This document shows positions 11,821-21,766 of a stretch of DNA of 64,000 nt, piece after piece. A program made the position numbers and the translations under genes. This DNA comes from Ceratodon purpureus. Its lineage: Eukaryota > Streptophyta > Bryopsida > Pseudoditrichales > Ditrichaceae. The stretch is from assembly GCA_014871385.1 (NCBI GenBank), contig CM026425.1:17254637-17318636 (forward strand), read 5' to 3'. Within the stretch, counting starts at the first letter, position 1. Each line of letters opens with the position of its first letter. The notes beneath the pieces were generated by a model, which saw only the letters and a program-made list of their open reading frames with translations, was not told the DNA's origin and ran no database searches.

Positions 11821-12204
11821 ATTTTAATAAGTTAATTATGAATATTCATTGAGGAAAATATTTAGATAATTTATCATTTAAACCCTAAAGTTCTTTGACT
11901 ATCTTTTCATCAAAAAAGGCTCCAAAAGTGACATTTCTAATCTAAAAAGGATGAATGACTAATTTTTATTTATTTTTTAATTCTTACCGTCAGATCTTCA
12001 ACTTGATTATTGTAATAGATAGTTCAATAAATTTCATTATAACTAATCTCAAAGATGTTAACATTAAGTACTTATAAAAATAATCTCAGAGGTAACACAT
12101 ATATTTAGTATGGCTCCGTGAATTGCCCATTGAATAAAAAATTCCACTTTAGGTACCATAAGTATTTCTAAAATAAACTAAGAATTTTTTTTCATCATTC
12201 AAAA

Positions 12205-12510
12205 TACAACCACACCAAGTTGAAGAGAGGGTGAAAAATTTCCAATCAAAAATTATAATGGACCCCATGTTTCTTCCCATGCTTCATGGACCATGGCTCA
12301 TGGCCCATCCCACATCCCGCCCCAAGTCCCCTCAGCCCAAGCCCTTCCCAACAAATCCAATCCCTCCTTCCCGGCCCAAGTCCCAAACTGAAGTTCTCAA
12401 CCGCGTCCCTAGCCCTTGGCAAGGCTCCACCTCCATCAGGATCGACGGTGGAAATCGCATCTCAATAATTGACGATAGAATGATGTCCCATGCCAGTCCT
12501 CGATTTCAAG
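12205..12510 (+). repeat. Dispersed repeat, copy B, without minisatellite expansion
   Basis: Plus-strand relative of the minus strand of 6301-6800. It has the same order of landmarks but carries the unit core CCCAAGTCCCAAACTG only once or twice. It therefore represents the unexpanded form of the repeat. Confidence 0.65.
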
Positions 12511-12638
12511 ACTGACTGGTCGCGAGGTTCGCCCACACAAGTTAACGCTCCTCTCGGATCCTGCCTCTAACGTGGAAATCTAATGACATGGACCATCCAC
12601 GTCCTCCTTGCCGGCCACCGACTTACTCTCCGATGTAT

Positions 12639-12726
12639 AGGGGTGTTCAGAGCACAAAATGAGACTACTTGAAAGGGAATCTAAATTCCCTTTCAAGTGG
12701 TTGCATTTTGTGCTCTGAACACCCCT
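12639..12726. mobile_element. Tiny TA-flanked foldback (MITE-like), 42-base arms
   Basis: The left arm begins AGGGGTGTTCAGAGCACAAA and ends TTGAAAGGGAAT (12,639-12,680). A four-base spacer CTAA follows, then a reverse-complement right arm (12,685-12,726) ending TGTGCTCTGAACACCCCT. About 39 of 42 arm positions pair. TA lies immediately outside both GGGGTG/CACCCC ends, consistent with a TA target-site duplication as made by Tc1/mariner-type MITEs. At under 90 bases it is almost all terminal repeat. Confidence 0.75.
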
Positions 12727-13360
12727 AATGCTCACAATTACATCATCTTGTCGCTCAGACTTTTTGTTTTTCCTCCAAAGTTGACATAAGTTTATAAATT
12801 CCAAGCTCATATGCATGAGTTCATGATCATGGGCAAATATGTTAGCTTTGCAATCCGTTCGATCTCTTCAGTCTACTCTTGCACGTACCGAAGAATGATC
12901 GACTTGGGTAACTTAGCTGTTGTTCTTTCTATGGGAGATCTACAAGACTGAGGATGTTCATGATGTAAGCTGAATTTTGGCATTTTGGGTCCATGTAGAT
13001 TACGTCAATTATGTCAATCGGTGACGTACTATGGTTGAATGACAATATATAATAATAATAAGTGACAGTAACGTGTGATGAGAGGACTCTTCTGCACTTT
13101 GGAAGGCCCATGATCCATCGCTATGTTGGCTTATCTGGGTCGCTCATCAAATAGTGTGACTTGGGTACATTTTCTATGAATTATGTGGCGACAAGGGTGC
13201 AATACCAGATTTGTTGAGCATGGCAGCTAGTCGCAGTGTTGCAGCGAGAGATGGCGTGGTGATTGTCTAGATGATGTTACAGCGGATGTTTGCTGGAGCT
13301 GAAATGTACTGCTACTTGCGAAGTGATTGAACGAAATTTGGAATCAGGAAGTTAGTGGCG
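12727..13360 (+). promoter_or_regulatory. Upstream region of the aldehyde oxidase gene
   Basis: About 630 bases between the foldback and the aldehyde oxidase start codon, of more balanced composition than the upstream spacer. No clear TATA box at a convincing distance was identified. It presumably holds the promoter and 5' UTR by position only. Confidence 0.35.
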
Positions 13361-16300
13361 ATGGCGATGGCGATGGCGAGGCCGGGTGGAGCTGGAGATG
13401 GAGATGCAGCGAGGCCATTAGTGTTCGCTTTGAATGGCGCGCGCGTGGAGCTTGCTGAGGTCGATCCGTCGCTCACGCTGCTCACATATCTGCGCACCAG
13501 GACTGCACTCCGTGGAACGAAGCGTGGATGTGGTGAAGGTGAACTTCGAGATCGCATTCCGTTTTCTAGTTTACGAAAGCGTGCAGGATGATGTTTTTTG
13601 TAGCTGTGATATTTCTTTCTAGAAATGATCACCATTTATGTTCATTTTGTTCTTCGGATTTGGGACTCTAGTCAGATTTCTAGATAGCAAATTGCAATGA
13701 TCTGTAGCTTAGAGTCATATGTATCATGGTGTGAAGTGAGTTAACCTACACATGAAGAGAGTTGTGATGATCGATTTCTGTGCGATGTTTTGTAGGTGGG
13801 TGTGGCGCATGCGTGGTGTTCGTGAGCAGATACAATCCTTGCACCAAGGATATTGAGGAGATTACGGTGAACTCGTGCTTAACGCTGCTATGCTCCTTGG
13901 ACGGCTGCGCCGTGACCACCACCGAGGGGCTTGGGAACCAACAAGCAGGGCACCACGCCATCCACAAGCGGTTGTCGGGATTCCACGCTTCGCAATGCGG
14001 GTTTTGCACGCCTGGAATGACGATGGCATTGTATGGCACTCTTAGGAAGAGTACTGTCAAGGCGAAGCATTCATGTCACGATTCACTGGAAGCAAATGGA
14101 TCAGCTGGCGATGGCATTAATGATCTGCAACTGACGCCTGCAGAGGCTGAGCGTTCGATCGCAGGAAACATCTGCAGATGCACAGGCTATCGACCTCTTC
14201 TGGATGCGTGCAAGAGCTTCTGCGCTGACGTCGATGTTGAAGACCTGGGGATGCACCAATTTCCAGATAAGAATGAGCTTCCACCGTATGATTCCACCCG
14301 TGATCCCGAATTCCCTCAGTTTCTCGTCAGAGAATGCGAGACTCGTGGAATCTGTTCACAACACAATTCTGGCAACATTTCTGCCTCAGGTATGGTAAAA
14401 TTCTTTGTCACGATTCTTTCCATTGATACTTTGAGTTGCAATATGCTGGAAAGGGATATCTCTGCATCTTCACTGACACTTTACTTCTGTTGAGGCTCAG
14501 CGAATGGCATTGATGGGAAGAGCGTCGAGGTGCAACCTCGGTTCAGATTTTCGGATTGTGCCAGTGCGAAGGATAGAGAGAAGGTGTGGATTGATCCGGA
14601 GTCCTTGGTGGACGTGTTTAAGGCTCTGAGGACATATCAAGGAACAGAAGTGAAGCTTGTGGTTGGCAATACTGCGGCTGGTTACTATAAAGATGTAAAG
14701 CCTAATGTCTACATTGACATCAGCAAGGTACGCTTGCTTTGAGGACCAGTGTCCATGTTTCTTGTACCCGAATGCAGTTTTCTTAGCATACATCAGAAAC
14801 TATGTTCTCAAGTCGAAGTGTCCAGTTCTCACTTGCTTCTTGTTCTTACATCAGGTTGATGAGTTACTCACACTAAGAGAGGAGGCGGATGGCATTGAAG
14901 TGGGTGCGTCGGTGACCATCTCAAACTTCATAGAGTTTTTAGAAAGTTTGGAAGTTCGGGGATTGAAGGCACCAACATCTGGTGTGATAGGCACAAACAA
15001 TGAAACCTCAATTCCCATCGTATTAGCTGCTCATCTCAAACTGATTGCAAGCAACCATGTGCGAAACTGGGGCAGTGTAGGTGGCAATATGATGATTGCC
15101 AAGCTTTATAATTTTGAGTCCGACATTGCGACCATTCTGCTGGGAGTAGACGCACGGGTGAAAGTTGTTTCACCATGTGGTGAAGGCACTGTTGCTAAGA
15201 ATATGAGTCTTGAAGACTTCCTTGAGAGAGGTGCTCTAGACAACAGCGAGTTACTACAATCAATATGGATACCCCTAGACAAAGCATTTTCATCACAAGA
15301 TGGTCCTCGAGTGCGTTTTAAGACGTTCAGGGCATCACCTCGGCCATTGGGATTCGCTTTGGCCTACATCAATGCAGCATTCTTTGCACGAGTATCAGAA
15401 CCGGTCCATGGGGTAACAAAACTAGACGATGTGAGATTGGCATTCGGAGCGTTTGGGACGGAACATGCTGTGCGAGCACGACGTGTTGAGGATCATTTGA
15501 ATGAGAAAACGTTGACATGGGAAGTGATATTAGAAGCTGTTCGTCTGCTGAGAACCGAGGTTGTACCGGCACATGGAACAAGGCATGCCGAGTATCGCGT
15601 GAGCGTTGCTGTGAGCTTCCTGTTTCAGTTTCTTGCTCCTCTTCTGAAGGATGAGGATTATGTAAGCAAATTCAACGGGTTGTTGAGTTCTGGAAAACAA
15701 GTGATTACTATGACGGACGAGTATTACCCCGTGGGACAACCATCAGCCAAAACGGCGTCCGTGCTTCAAGCTTCAGGTATGATATGCTGCATGCACTAAA
15801 TAAATGTTCTTCTGAACTTCACATGAAATATTCAAAGTATCACAACATGGATATATGTTATTTGCTGCCCTGTATTTTGTGGGAGTGATATTTTCCCCAA
15901 AGAGTGTCAGTTTTGCTCACGCGAGTTTGTGTTGACAGGTGAGGCCATCTATGTCGACGATATTCCGGCACCTGCGGATTGTCTTCATGCGGCATTTGTG
16001 TGTAGTCAGAAAGCTCTGGCCAAAATACAAAACGTTGACGTGCAACAAGCTTTGCAAACTCCGGGTGTAGTGGCATACGTTTCTGCTGCCGACATTCCAC
16101 GGAATGGACAGAATGTTGGAGTAAGCATGGGGGTATTTCCAAAGCAGGGTCTGTTCGCAACTGACCTCGTGGAGTGCGTTGGCCATCTTATTGGATTGAT
16201 GGTAAAGTTCTTTAGAGTTCATCCCCTTTTTAGTCTTCAGAGATTAATATCCCAGCTTCCTAGTTGTTCAGTACTTTGTCCTTGTTTCCATCCTTGATAT

Positions 16301-19300
16301 GAGGATTCTGTGAATTTTTTTACCAAATTTTCCGGAATTTTCAATCACCACCAGGTCGCAGATACGTATGATCATGCTAAAGAAGCTGCTGAGAGAGTGG
16401 AGGTGGATTATGACATAAAAGCTGCTGGTCCCCCTGTACTATCAGCTAAGGAGGCTGTTAAACGAAATTTGTTTTTCCCGGTTCATTTCCTCGCCGCTGG
16501 TGCAATCAAGCCCATTGGTGACATCATGGAGGGGTTCTCACGGGGCGAGATGATACTTGAAAATGTTGAAGTAAGGATCTACACTTGTGCAAGTGTTTTT
16601 CACAGTTTTTGCCCCATATAGCATTATTAATTGTTGATGCTTTCAGAATATTGATCAGGCATTAGACTAAATAATCTGTATCCTTGAGGGATCAGGTGAT
16701 CACAGAGTCACAGAAGCACTTCTACATGGAAACGCAAACTGCTCTTGCAATACCTGACGAGGACAACTGCATGGTGATCTATGCCTCAACGCAAACTCCT
16801 GATTTTGTGCAAAGAACCGTTGCTGAGGCCCTTGGAATTCCTTGTCACAACATTCGTGTCATAACCAGACGAGTAGGGGGTGGCTTCGGCGGCAAGGTGT
16901 TTCGCGGCGCTACGGTAAGAACACACATGATCCTTGAGCTTGAAAAATACACGTAATTCTTTTCTATGAGCTATCCGCCTTCAATCAGATTTCTTATCTA
17001 GTTCTCGTAGTCGGTCAGCTCAAGACAATCTTGTTCAGGTTGAATTATGTGATTTTTCCAGTACTAGTGGATTTCTTGTGGCTATCTGCTGAGCACGGTG
17101 CTGATGAATTTCTGTTTGAATTTGAAGGTTGCAGTTGCGTGTGCTCTTGCGGCTTACAAGTTGCAGAGACCAGTTAGAACATCCTTAGACCGTAGCACTG
17201 ATATGGCCTTCATTGGAGGTCGGAGTCCTACTACATCGACCTTCAGCGTTGCCTTCACCAAAGAGGGCCGAATAACCGCAGTGAAAGCTGAAATTTTGAT
17301 CGAGGCTGGGTATGAGCAGGACTTTTCTTCGGTTCTCCCACGTGAGTAGCTTCACCCGCTTCATATTACTCTCACATGCATCGTTAATGATCCTTGAACT
17401 GCTTGTTTTGCAGAAATGGTATGTGCCAATTTTGCGATTGAGTACCGGTACTAATTCATCTATGTTCCCAACTTTGTGTGATTTTGAAATACTGGTTATG
17501 ATAGGTGACTTCGCATATTCTTTCAAGAAGTACAACTACGGTCCTGTTGAGATTAATTTCAAAATCTGCAAGACAAATTTGGTCCCAAAGACAGCAATGC
17601 GCGGACCAGGTCACACGCAAGGCTCCTTTTTGGCTGAAGCAGTTATAGAGCATGTTGCTGCTCGGTTGGAGCTTGACCCAGAGATAGTTCGTGAGAGGAA
17701 TTTTCATGATATTGGTAGTTTGTGTATATATTTTGGAGAAGGGGCTGTAGGCAGTCCAGAGAGCTACTCGTTACCCTCATTATGGGAGCGTCTCAAGGAT
17801 TCTGCGAACTGGGTGGATCGTGAGCGCGAGGTTCAGGAGTTCAATGAGAAGAGCACTTGGATGAAACGTGGTCTTGCTATGATCCCGATCGTTTACGGTA
17901 ACCTTAGCCAGAGTAAATCTGCTACGGTGTCCATATTTGCCGACGGCTCAATTGTGTTAGAAAGTCCAGGTGTAGAAATGGGTCAAGGATTGCACACCAA
18001 AGTTTGCCAAGCAGCGTCTTTTGCACTCAGCAAATTGTTTCCGAAGGTACAGTGTTCCATTCAATTCTAAGACTTGTACTCTATCAACAGCTCATATTTA
18101 AGTTCGTCCATCCTATTTGCAGCAGAAAGTTTTTCATTTTAACCATGAGAGAATCGTGGTTGCTAATCCAGGGCCGAGGAATCGACTTATCAAGATTCAG
18201 GATTGTTCAATCGGACACCATCAGTGTGGCTAATGGTGGGGTAACATCAAACAGCACGACTTCAGAAGGTTGTTGTGCAGCTGTCCAAGCTGCCTGCGAG
18301 ACTTTGGTGGAGAGGCTCACTCCCTTATATCAACAGTTACAGGCTGCAGCACTTCATGGTGACGTCAGCTGGGAGAATCTGATTTCCAAGGTATGGCAAT
18401 ACTATATGGTTGGCTATATGCTAGTCGAAATGTGATCACCTAGAATGCTTAATTCAGGAATGATTGGAGAGTGGTCAAATTCTGGTTACGCATGAGATCA
18501 GAAAGATAGGTGTGCTGCTTGTACGTATGGTTCCAAGAACAGAGGCCAAATTTTAGATGAGGGGTCTGCAAGGTTGTATTCCAACACACGCTTCCCATCA
18601 AGAGCACAATCAGAGTTCTCAAAATCTTATGTGGTGCTGTGCAGGCAATTTATATGGTTGATCTGAAGGTTCATCATAGATACGCACCAAAACAATTCCA
18701 CTACCTCAGTTATGCAGCTGCTGCCAGTGAAGTAAGTGTCTGTCACCGACGCAAAGAGTTTACATAGAAATTGGAGGCATCTTTTATTGCTTGAATCCAA
18801 ATCAATGTGAAAGGCTGTTATTCTTTGTTAGGTATTGTGCCATTCAATAAATTACGCATATATATCTGAAATTTCTTTGTTGTCTGCGATTCCAAAGGTG
18901 GAAGTAAACCTTCTGACTGGTGAGACTCAAATCTTGGCAACGGATCTAGTGTTTGATTGTGGCAAAAGCTTGAACCCGGCAGTTGATATCGGTCAGGTGA
19001 GTTACTATTGTGATACAGCAATATTTTGAAACAGTACTCGTCAGCATCAAATGTTTCATGCTTAAATAGTAACTCTGGCTCAATATTTTCAGAAGCCTTC
19101 TTCAAGAGCTTAGTCAGATTTTCAAGAGAAAACAAGAATTCTAAACACAGTACTTCATTCTCAGATTGAAGGCGCCTTTGTGCAAGGGATAGGATTTTAC
19201 GTGACAGAAGGTGTTGAGACGGAGGATGGAAGGGAGCTGGCAGATGGGACTTGGGGTTACAAAGTTCCCACCGTCGACACTATCCCCAAACGCTTCCACG

Positions 19301-19819
19301 TCGAGCTATTCAACAGCCCTGCTCTTCAGGAGCGTGTTCTTTCTTCCAAAGGTGAGATGTCACTGGTTTGGGTACCACGTTATTTGTACCATATAATCCA
19401 AGGCAGAATTCTATGATTGATAACAGAAGAACCTTCAGAATTGATCGACGGAAACGTAGAAGACACTTGGCAGGTCAGCAGATTTGATTTTTAGTTGAGC
19501 ACGAGACAATGATCTTCCGCTGAAAATGTATGTAAATATGTGAATTGCAGCCTCGGGAGAAGCTCCACTCCTGTTAGCAGGTTCGGTATATTCTGCCATT
19601 CGGAAGGCAATTCTCTCGGCGCGGAAGGAAAGAGCAAAGTGGGTAACTTCACATTCGAAACTCACTGATCAAGAGCCAATCCTCAACGATTTTATTCTTG
19701 ATCCTCCTGCTTCAATGGACAGGATCAAGAAGCTCTGTGGATTTGATAACGTTGAGTCATACCTGGAGTCGATGAACCACAACGTCCAAAATACCAAGTC
19801 ACATGCAGCTTCAGTGTAA
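13361..19819 (+). CDS. AO: Plant aldehyde oxidase (molybdo-flavoenzyme), 14 exons
   Basis: Exons: 13361-13538, 13796-14389, 14501-14727, 14855-15776, 15939-16201, 16355-16570, 16696-16914, 17128-17341, 17505-18046, 18172-18390, 18645-18731, 18898-18996, 19165-19351, 19551-19819. These join to 1411 codons in frame, all introns GT-AG. Aldehyde oxidases oxidise aldehydes to acids with O2, using two 2Fe-2S clusters, FAD and molybdenum cofactor; plant forms act on abscisic aldehyde and other aldehydes in the cytosol. Visible: the first cluster (Cys57, 62, 65, 87; GCGEGGCGAC), the second cluster (CGFCTPG and NICRCTGY), an FAD domain with [10 protein letters not shown], and Moco motifs [19 protein letters not shown] and GVEMGQGL. 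The catalytic Glu is near residue 1326 in [13 protein letters not shown]. The motif [19 protein letters not shown] favours aldehyde oxidase over xanthine dehydrogenase. The 3' third is duplicated at 30,203-32,406. Confidence 0.93.
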
Positions 19820-19976
19820 AATACAAGCAATCATAATTTCTGGATGTAGATATTATTATAAGGACCTTCAATTGAAGTACAATGTGCTCGATGATGGACT
19901 GCAAACATCTCCGGCCAGGCCTGAATAGATAAATTCTTGCCAAACAATTAATGATTACGTGGAACTGATAATCTGA
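17773..19976 (+). repeat. 2.2 kb direct repeat, left copy (aldehyde oxidase 3' third)
   Basis: This block recurs at 30,203-32,406 at a constant offset of 12,430 bases, with no indel seen and about twenty substitutions by eye (about 99% identity). It covers part of exon 9 through exon 14 plus about 157 bases of 3' flank. Homology starts at ACCCTC and ends at ATCTGA, and the flanks are unrelated beyond both ends. Confidence 0.95.
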
Positions 19977-20033
19977 CAGGGGCTAAGAGCGGGTAACGGG
20001 GAAGGATTTCAAGGATCCATAATGTTTACTTTA

Positions 20034-20165
20034 GGTTAACCTAGGTAATGTATAAGGTTAACTTAGGTAATGTAAAAGGTTAACTTAGGTAACGTAAAAG
20101 GTTAACTCAGGTAATGTAAAAGGTTAACTTAGGTAATGTAAAAGGTTAACTTAGGTAATGTAAAA
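20034..20165 (+). repeat. Six tandem 22-base repeats upstream of the SKIP-like gene
   Basis: The unit is GGTTAACTTAGGTAATGTAA plus AA. Copies start at 20,034, 20,056, 20,078, 20,100, 20,122 and 20,144. GTTAAC palindromes recur once per turn-and-a-bit of helix. They lie just inside the left edge of the gene island and about 20 bases before a TATAAATA at 20,183, so they may act as promoter elements, but that is inference. Confidence 0.9.
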
Positions 20166-20182
20166 GGCTATAGCTCTCCCAT

Positions 20183-20320
20183 ATAAATATGTGTTCTTGA
20201 AACGCTTCTTATATCAAAATATATCATCAATATAGATCCAATATATAACTTCTATTATCTTATTTAATCATTTTTATCTCCCTCAATCTGATTATCACAA
20301 CACGGAGAACGCCCGCAAGT
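20183..20320 (+). promoter_or_regulatory. TATA-type promoter/leader of the SKIP-like gene, LTR-like in look
   Basis: A TATAAATA lies at about 20,183, some 140 bases before the start codon at 20,321. The AT-rich leader then contains several ATATATC-type repeats and ends CACAACACGGAGAACGCCC before the ATG. The layout (tandem repeats, TATA box, AT-rich leader, GC-richer stretch before an ATG) resembles a retrotransposon LTR followed by gag. No primer-binding site or partner LTR was found. Confidence 0.3.
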
Positions 20321-21766
20321 ATGTTTTCTCGCAACATAGCGACCTCATCTCCAAGGTGCCTAGGTATGAAGGTGGACAGTGAGTCTAAGTCCTTTATTGA
20401 GGAGGCGGAAGCGACCACGGAGAGGACGAGAGCCGCGCTGGAAAAAATCGTTGAAGGGAGATTGAGTGCAGCTGCACAACCAAAAAGCGTGCCTTCTCAG
20501 TGGTCAGCTCGTTCTTTCATCAAATACACTCCGTCAGACTCTCAGCAATCTGCAGCTTACAAGTCTGGTGCTAATCAGAGAGTGATTTGGATGGTGGAGA
20601 TGCCGAAGGATTCTCTGGAGCCTCCAAAGTTCAAGCACAAGAAGGTTCCGAAAGCGTTTGGTGCGCCTCCCGTTCCAGTCCTGCACTCGCCGCCGCGACC
20701 CGTAACTGTGAAGGATCAACAGGATTGGAAAATTCCGCCTTGCATATCAAATTGGAAAAACCCAAAGGGTTACACGATTCCCCTAGACAAACGGTTGGCC
20801 ACTGATCATGGAAGAGGCCTTCTGCATGAGGTGCAGGTGAATGACAATTTTGCTAATCTTTCTGAGGCGCTGGATGTAGCAGAGCACAAGGCGCGAGAGG
20901 CCGTGGAGGCACGTTCAAAAATCCAGCGCGAGGTCATGATAAAGGAAAATGAGAAGAAGGAGAATGAGCTAAGGATGTTGGCGCAGAGGGCCAGGATGGA
21001 GAGGGCTGGAGTCAGTGCGGCGACCGGTGCGAATGCGACATTGGTTGCAGCGGATAGAAGGGGCGCAGTGCCTTATGAGTGGAGGGCAGATGATGCTAGG
21101 GGAATTACTAAGGAGGAAGGAATGAAGGAGACGAAAGAAGAGAGGCAGTATCGTCTGGGACGTGAAGCTCTTCGTGTAAATCGTCAAAGAGAAAGAGAAA
21201 GGGAACGAAGGCTGGAGGCTAAGGAAGGACCTGTTGGGAAGAAGAGTAAGATAACAAGAGATAGAGACAGGGACATGAGCGAGAAGATGGCGTTGGGAAT
21301 CATAGCCAATGTTGGTGCCAGCTATGGCGAGCTCACATACGATCAGCGGCTGTTCAACCAAGAGAAAGGCAATCCCATGGAGTCTAGATTGATAGCGGAC
21401 GACAGCTACAACGTGTATGACAAGGCCTTGTTCACCTCCCAATCTGGACTTAGTGGGCTGTATCGACCTCAAAAACATACAAATCATGCGGAGGAGGTAT
21501 GTGGTGGTGACGCCGGGGAACAGTTAGACAAGGTTCTTATTAATAGATTTCGACCTGCTAGGAAAGGCTTTGCCGGAGCATCTGAAAGGGCTAGACCCCT
21601 TGATCGGCCTGTGGAATTCGAGAAGGATGATGTGGGTGAAGATCCATTTGGGTTGGACATATTTCTTACAGAGCTCAAGAAAGGAAAGAAAGCTTTGGAC
21701 AAGGTGGGAGAAGGAGGCACTATATTGCCAAGTAGCGCAAGGGCTGGGAATAAGGACAGTGACTAG
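20321..21766 (+). CDS. SKIP: N-terminally truncated SNW/SKIP (Prp45) homologue
   Basis: A 481-residue uninterrupted frame related to SKIP/SNW1, a spliceosome (NTC-associated) and transcription co-regulator. Shared blocks: RLSAAAQPKSVPSQW, EPPKFKHKKVPKAFGAPPVP, HSPPRPVTVKDQQDWKIPPC, the SNW core ISNWKNPKGYTIPLDKR, KKSKITRDRDRD, YDQRLFNQEKG, GASERARPLDRPVEFEK and DPFGL. Plant SKIPs are about 610 residues. Homology begins only near KSFIEEAEATTERTRAALEK, so about 160 N-terminal residues are missing and replaced by about 22 unrelated ones starting MFSRNIATSSPRCLG. The C-terminus stops short of the usual basic end. Small substitutions and insertions occur in normally invariant stretches (LATDHGRGLLHEVQ). 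It is probably a partial copy inside the captured island. The long open frame suggests it is recent or still under some selection. Confidence 0.85.
   Translation: MFSRNIATSSPRCLGMKVDSESKSFIEEAEATTERTRAALEKIVEGRLSAAAQPKSVPSQWSARSFIKYTPSDSQQSAAYKSGANQRVIWMVEMPKDSLEPPKFKHKKVPKAFGAPPVPVLHSPPRPVTVKDQQDWKIPPCISNWKNPKGYTIPLDKRLATDHGRGLLHEVQVNDNFANLSEALDVAEHKAREAVEARSKIQREVMIKENEKKENELRMLAQRARMERAGVSAATGANATLVAADRRGAVPYEWRADDARGITKEEGMKETKEERQYRLGREALRVNRQRERERERRLEAKEGPVGKKSKITRDRDRDMSEKMALGIIANVGASYGELTYDQRLFNQEKGNPMESRLIADDSYNVYDKALFTSQSGLSGLYRPQKHTNHAEEVCGGDAGEQLDKVLINRFRPARKGFAGASERARPLDRPVEFEKDDVGEDPFGLDIFLTELKKGKKALDKVGEGGTILPSSARAGNKDSD

Larger units (their letters stand above)
6801..12204. 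other. AT-rich intergenic region with decayed repeats, no gene seen
   Basis: Mostly AT-rich sequence with no supported coding region. A more GC-balanced patch at about 9560-10,110 ends in a strong hairpin, and 10,130-11,880 contains nested inverted repeats (listed separately). A small palindrome with arms GACATTTAAT / ATTAAATGTC lies at 9543-9568. The GC-balanced patch resembles a transposon remnant but has no readable protein. Confidence 0.6.

Noticed and set aside
13434..13622. Alternative frame through aldehyde oxidase exon 1 into intron 1
   Set aside because: Shadow frame; the donor at 13,539 and the GEGGCGAC join are decisive for the other frame.
17312..17504. Open frame running into aldehyde oxidase exon 9 from upstream
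   Set aside because: The frame does not connect in phase with exon 8. The join 17,341 to 17,505 restores the family spacing ([16 protein letters not shown]), so this is intron.
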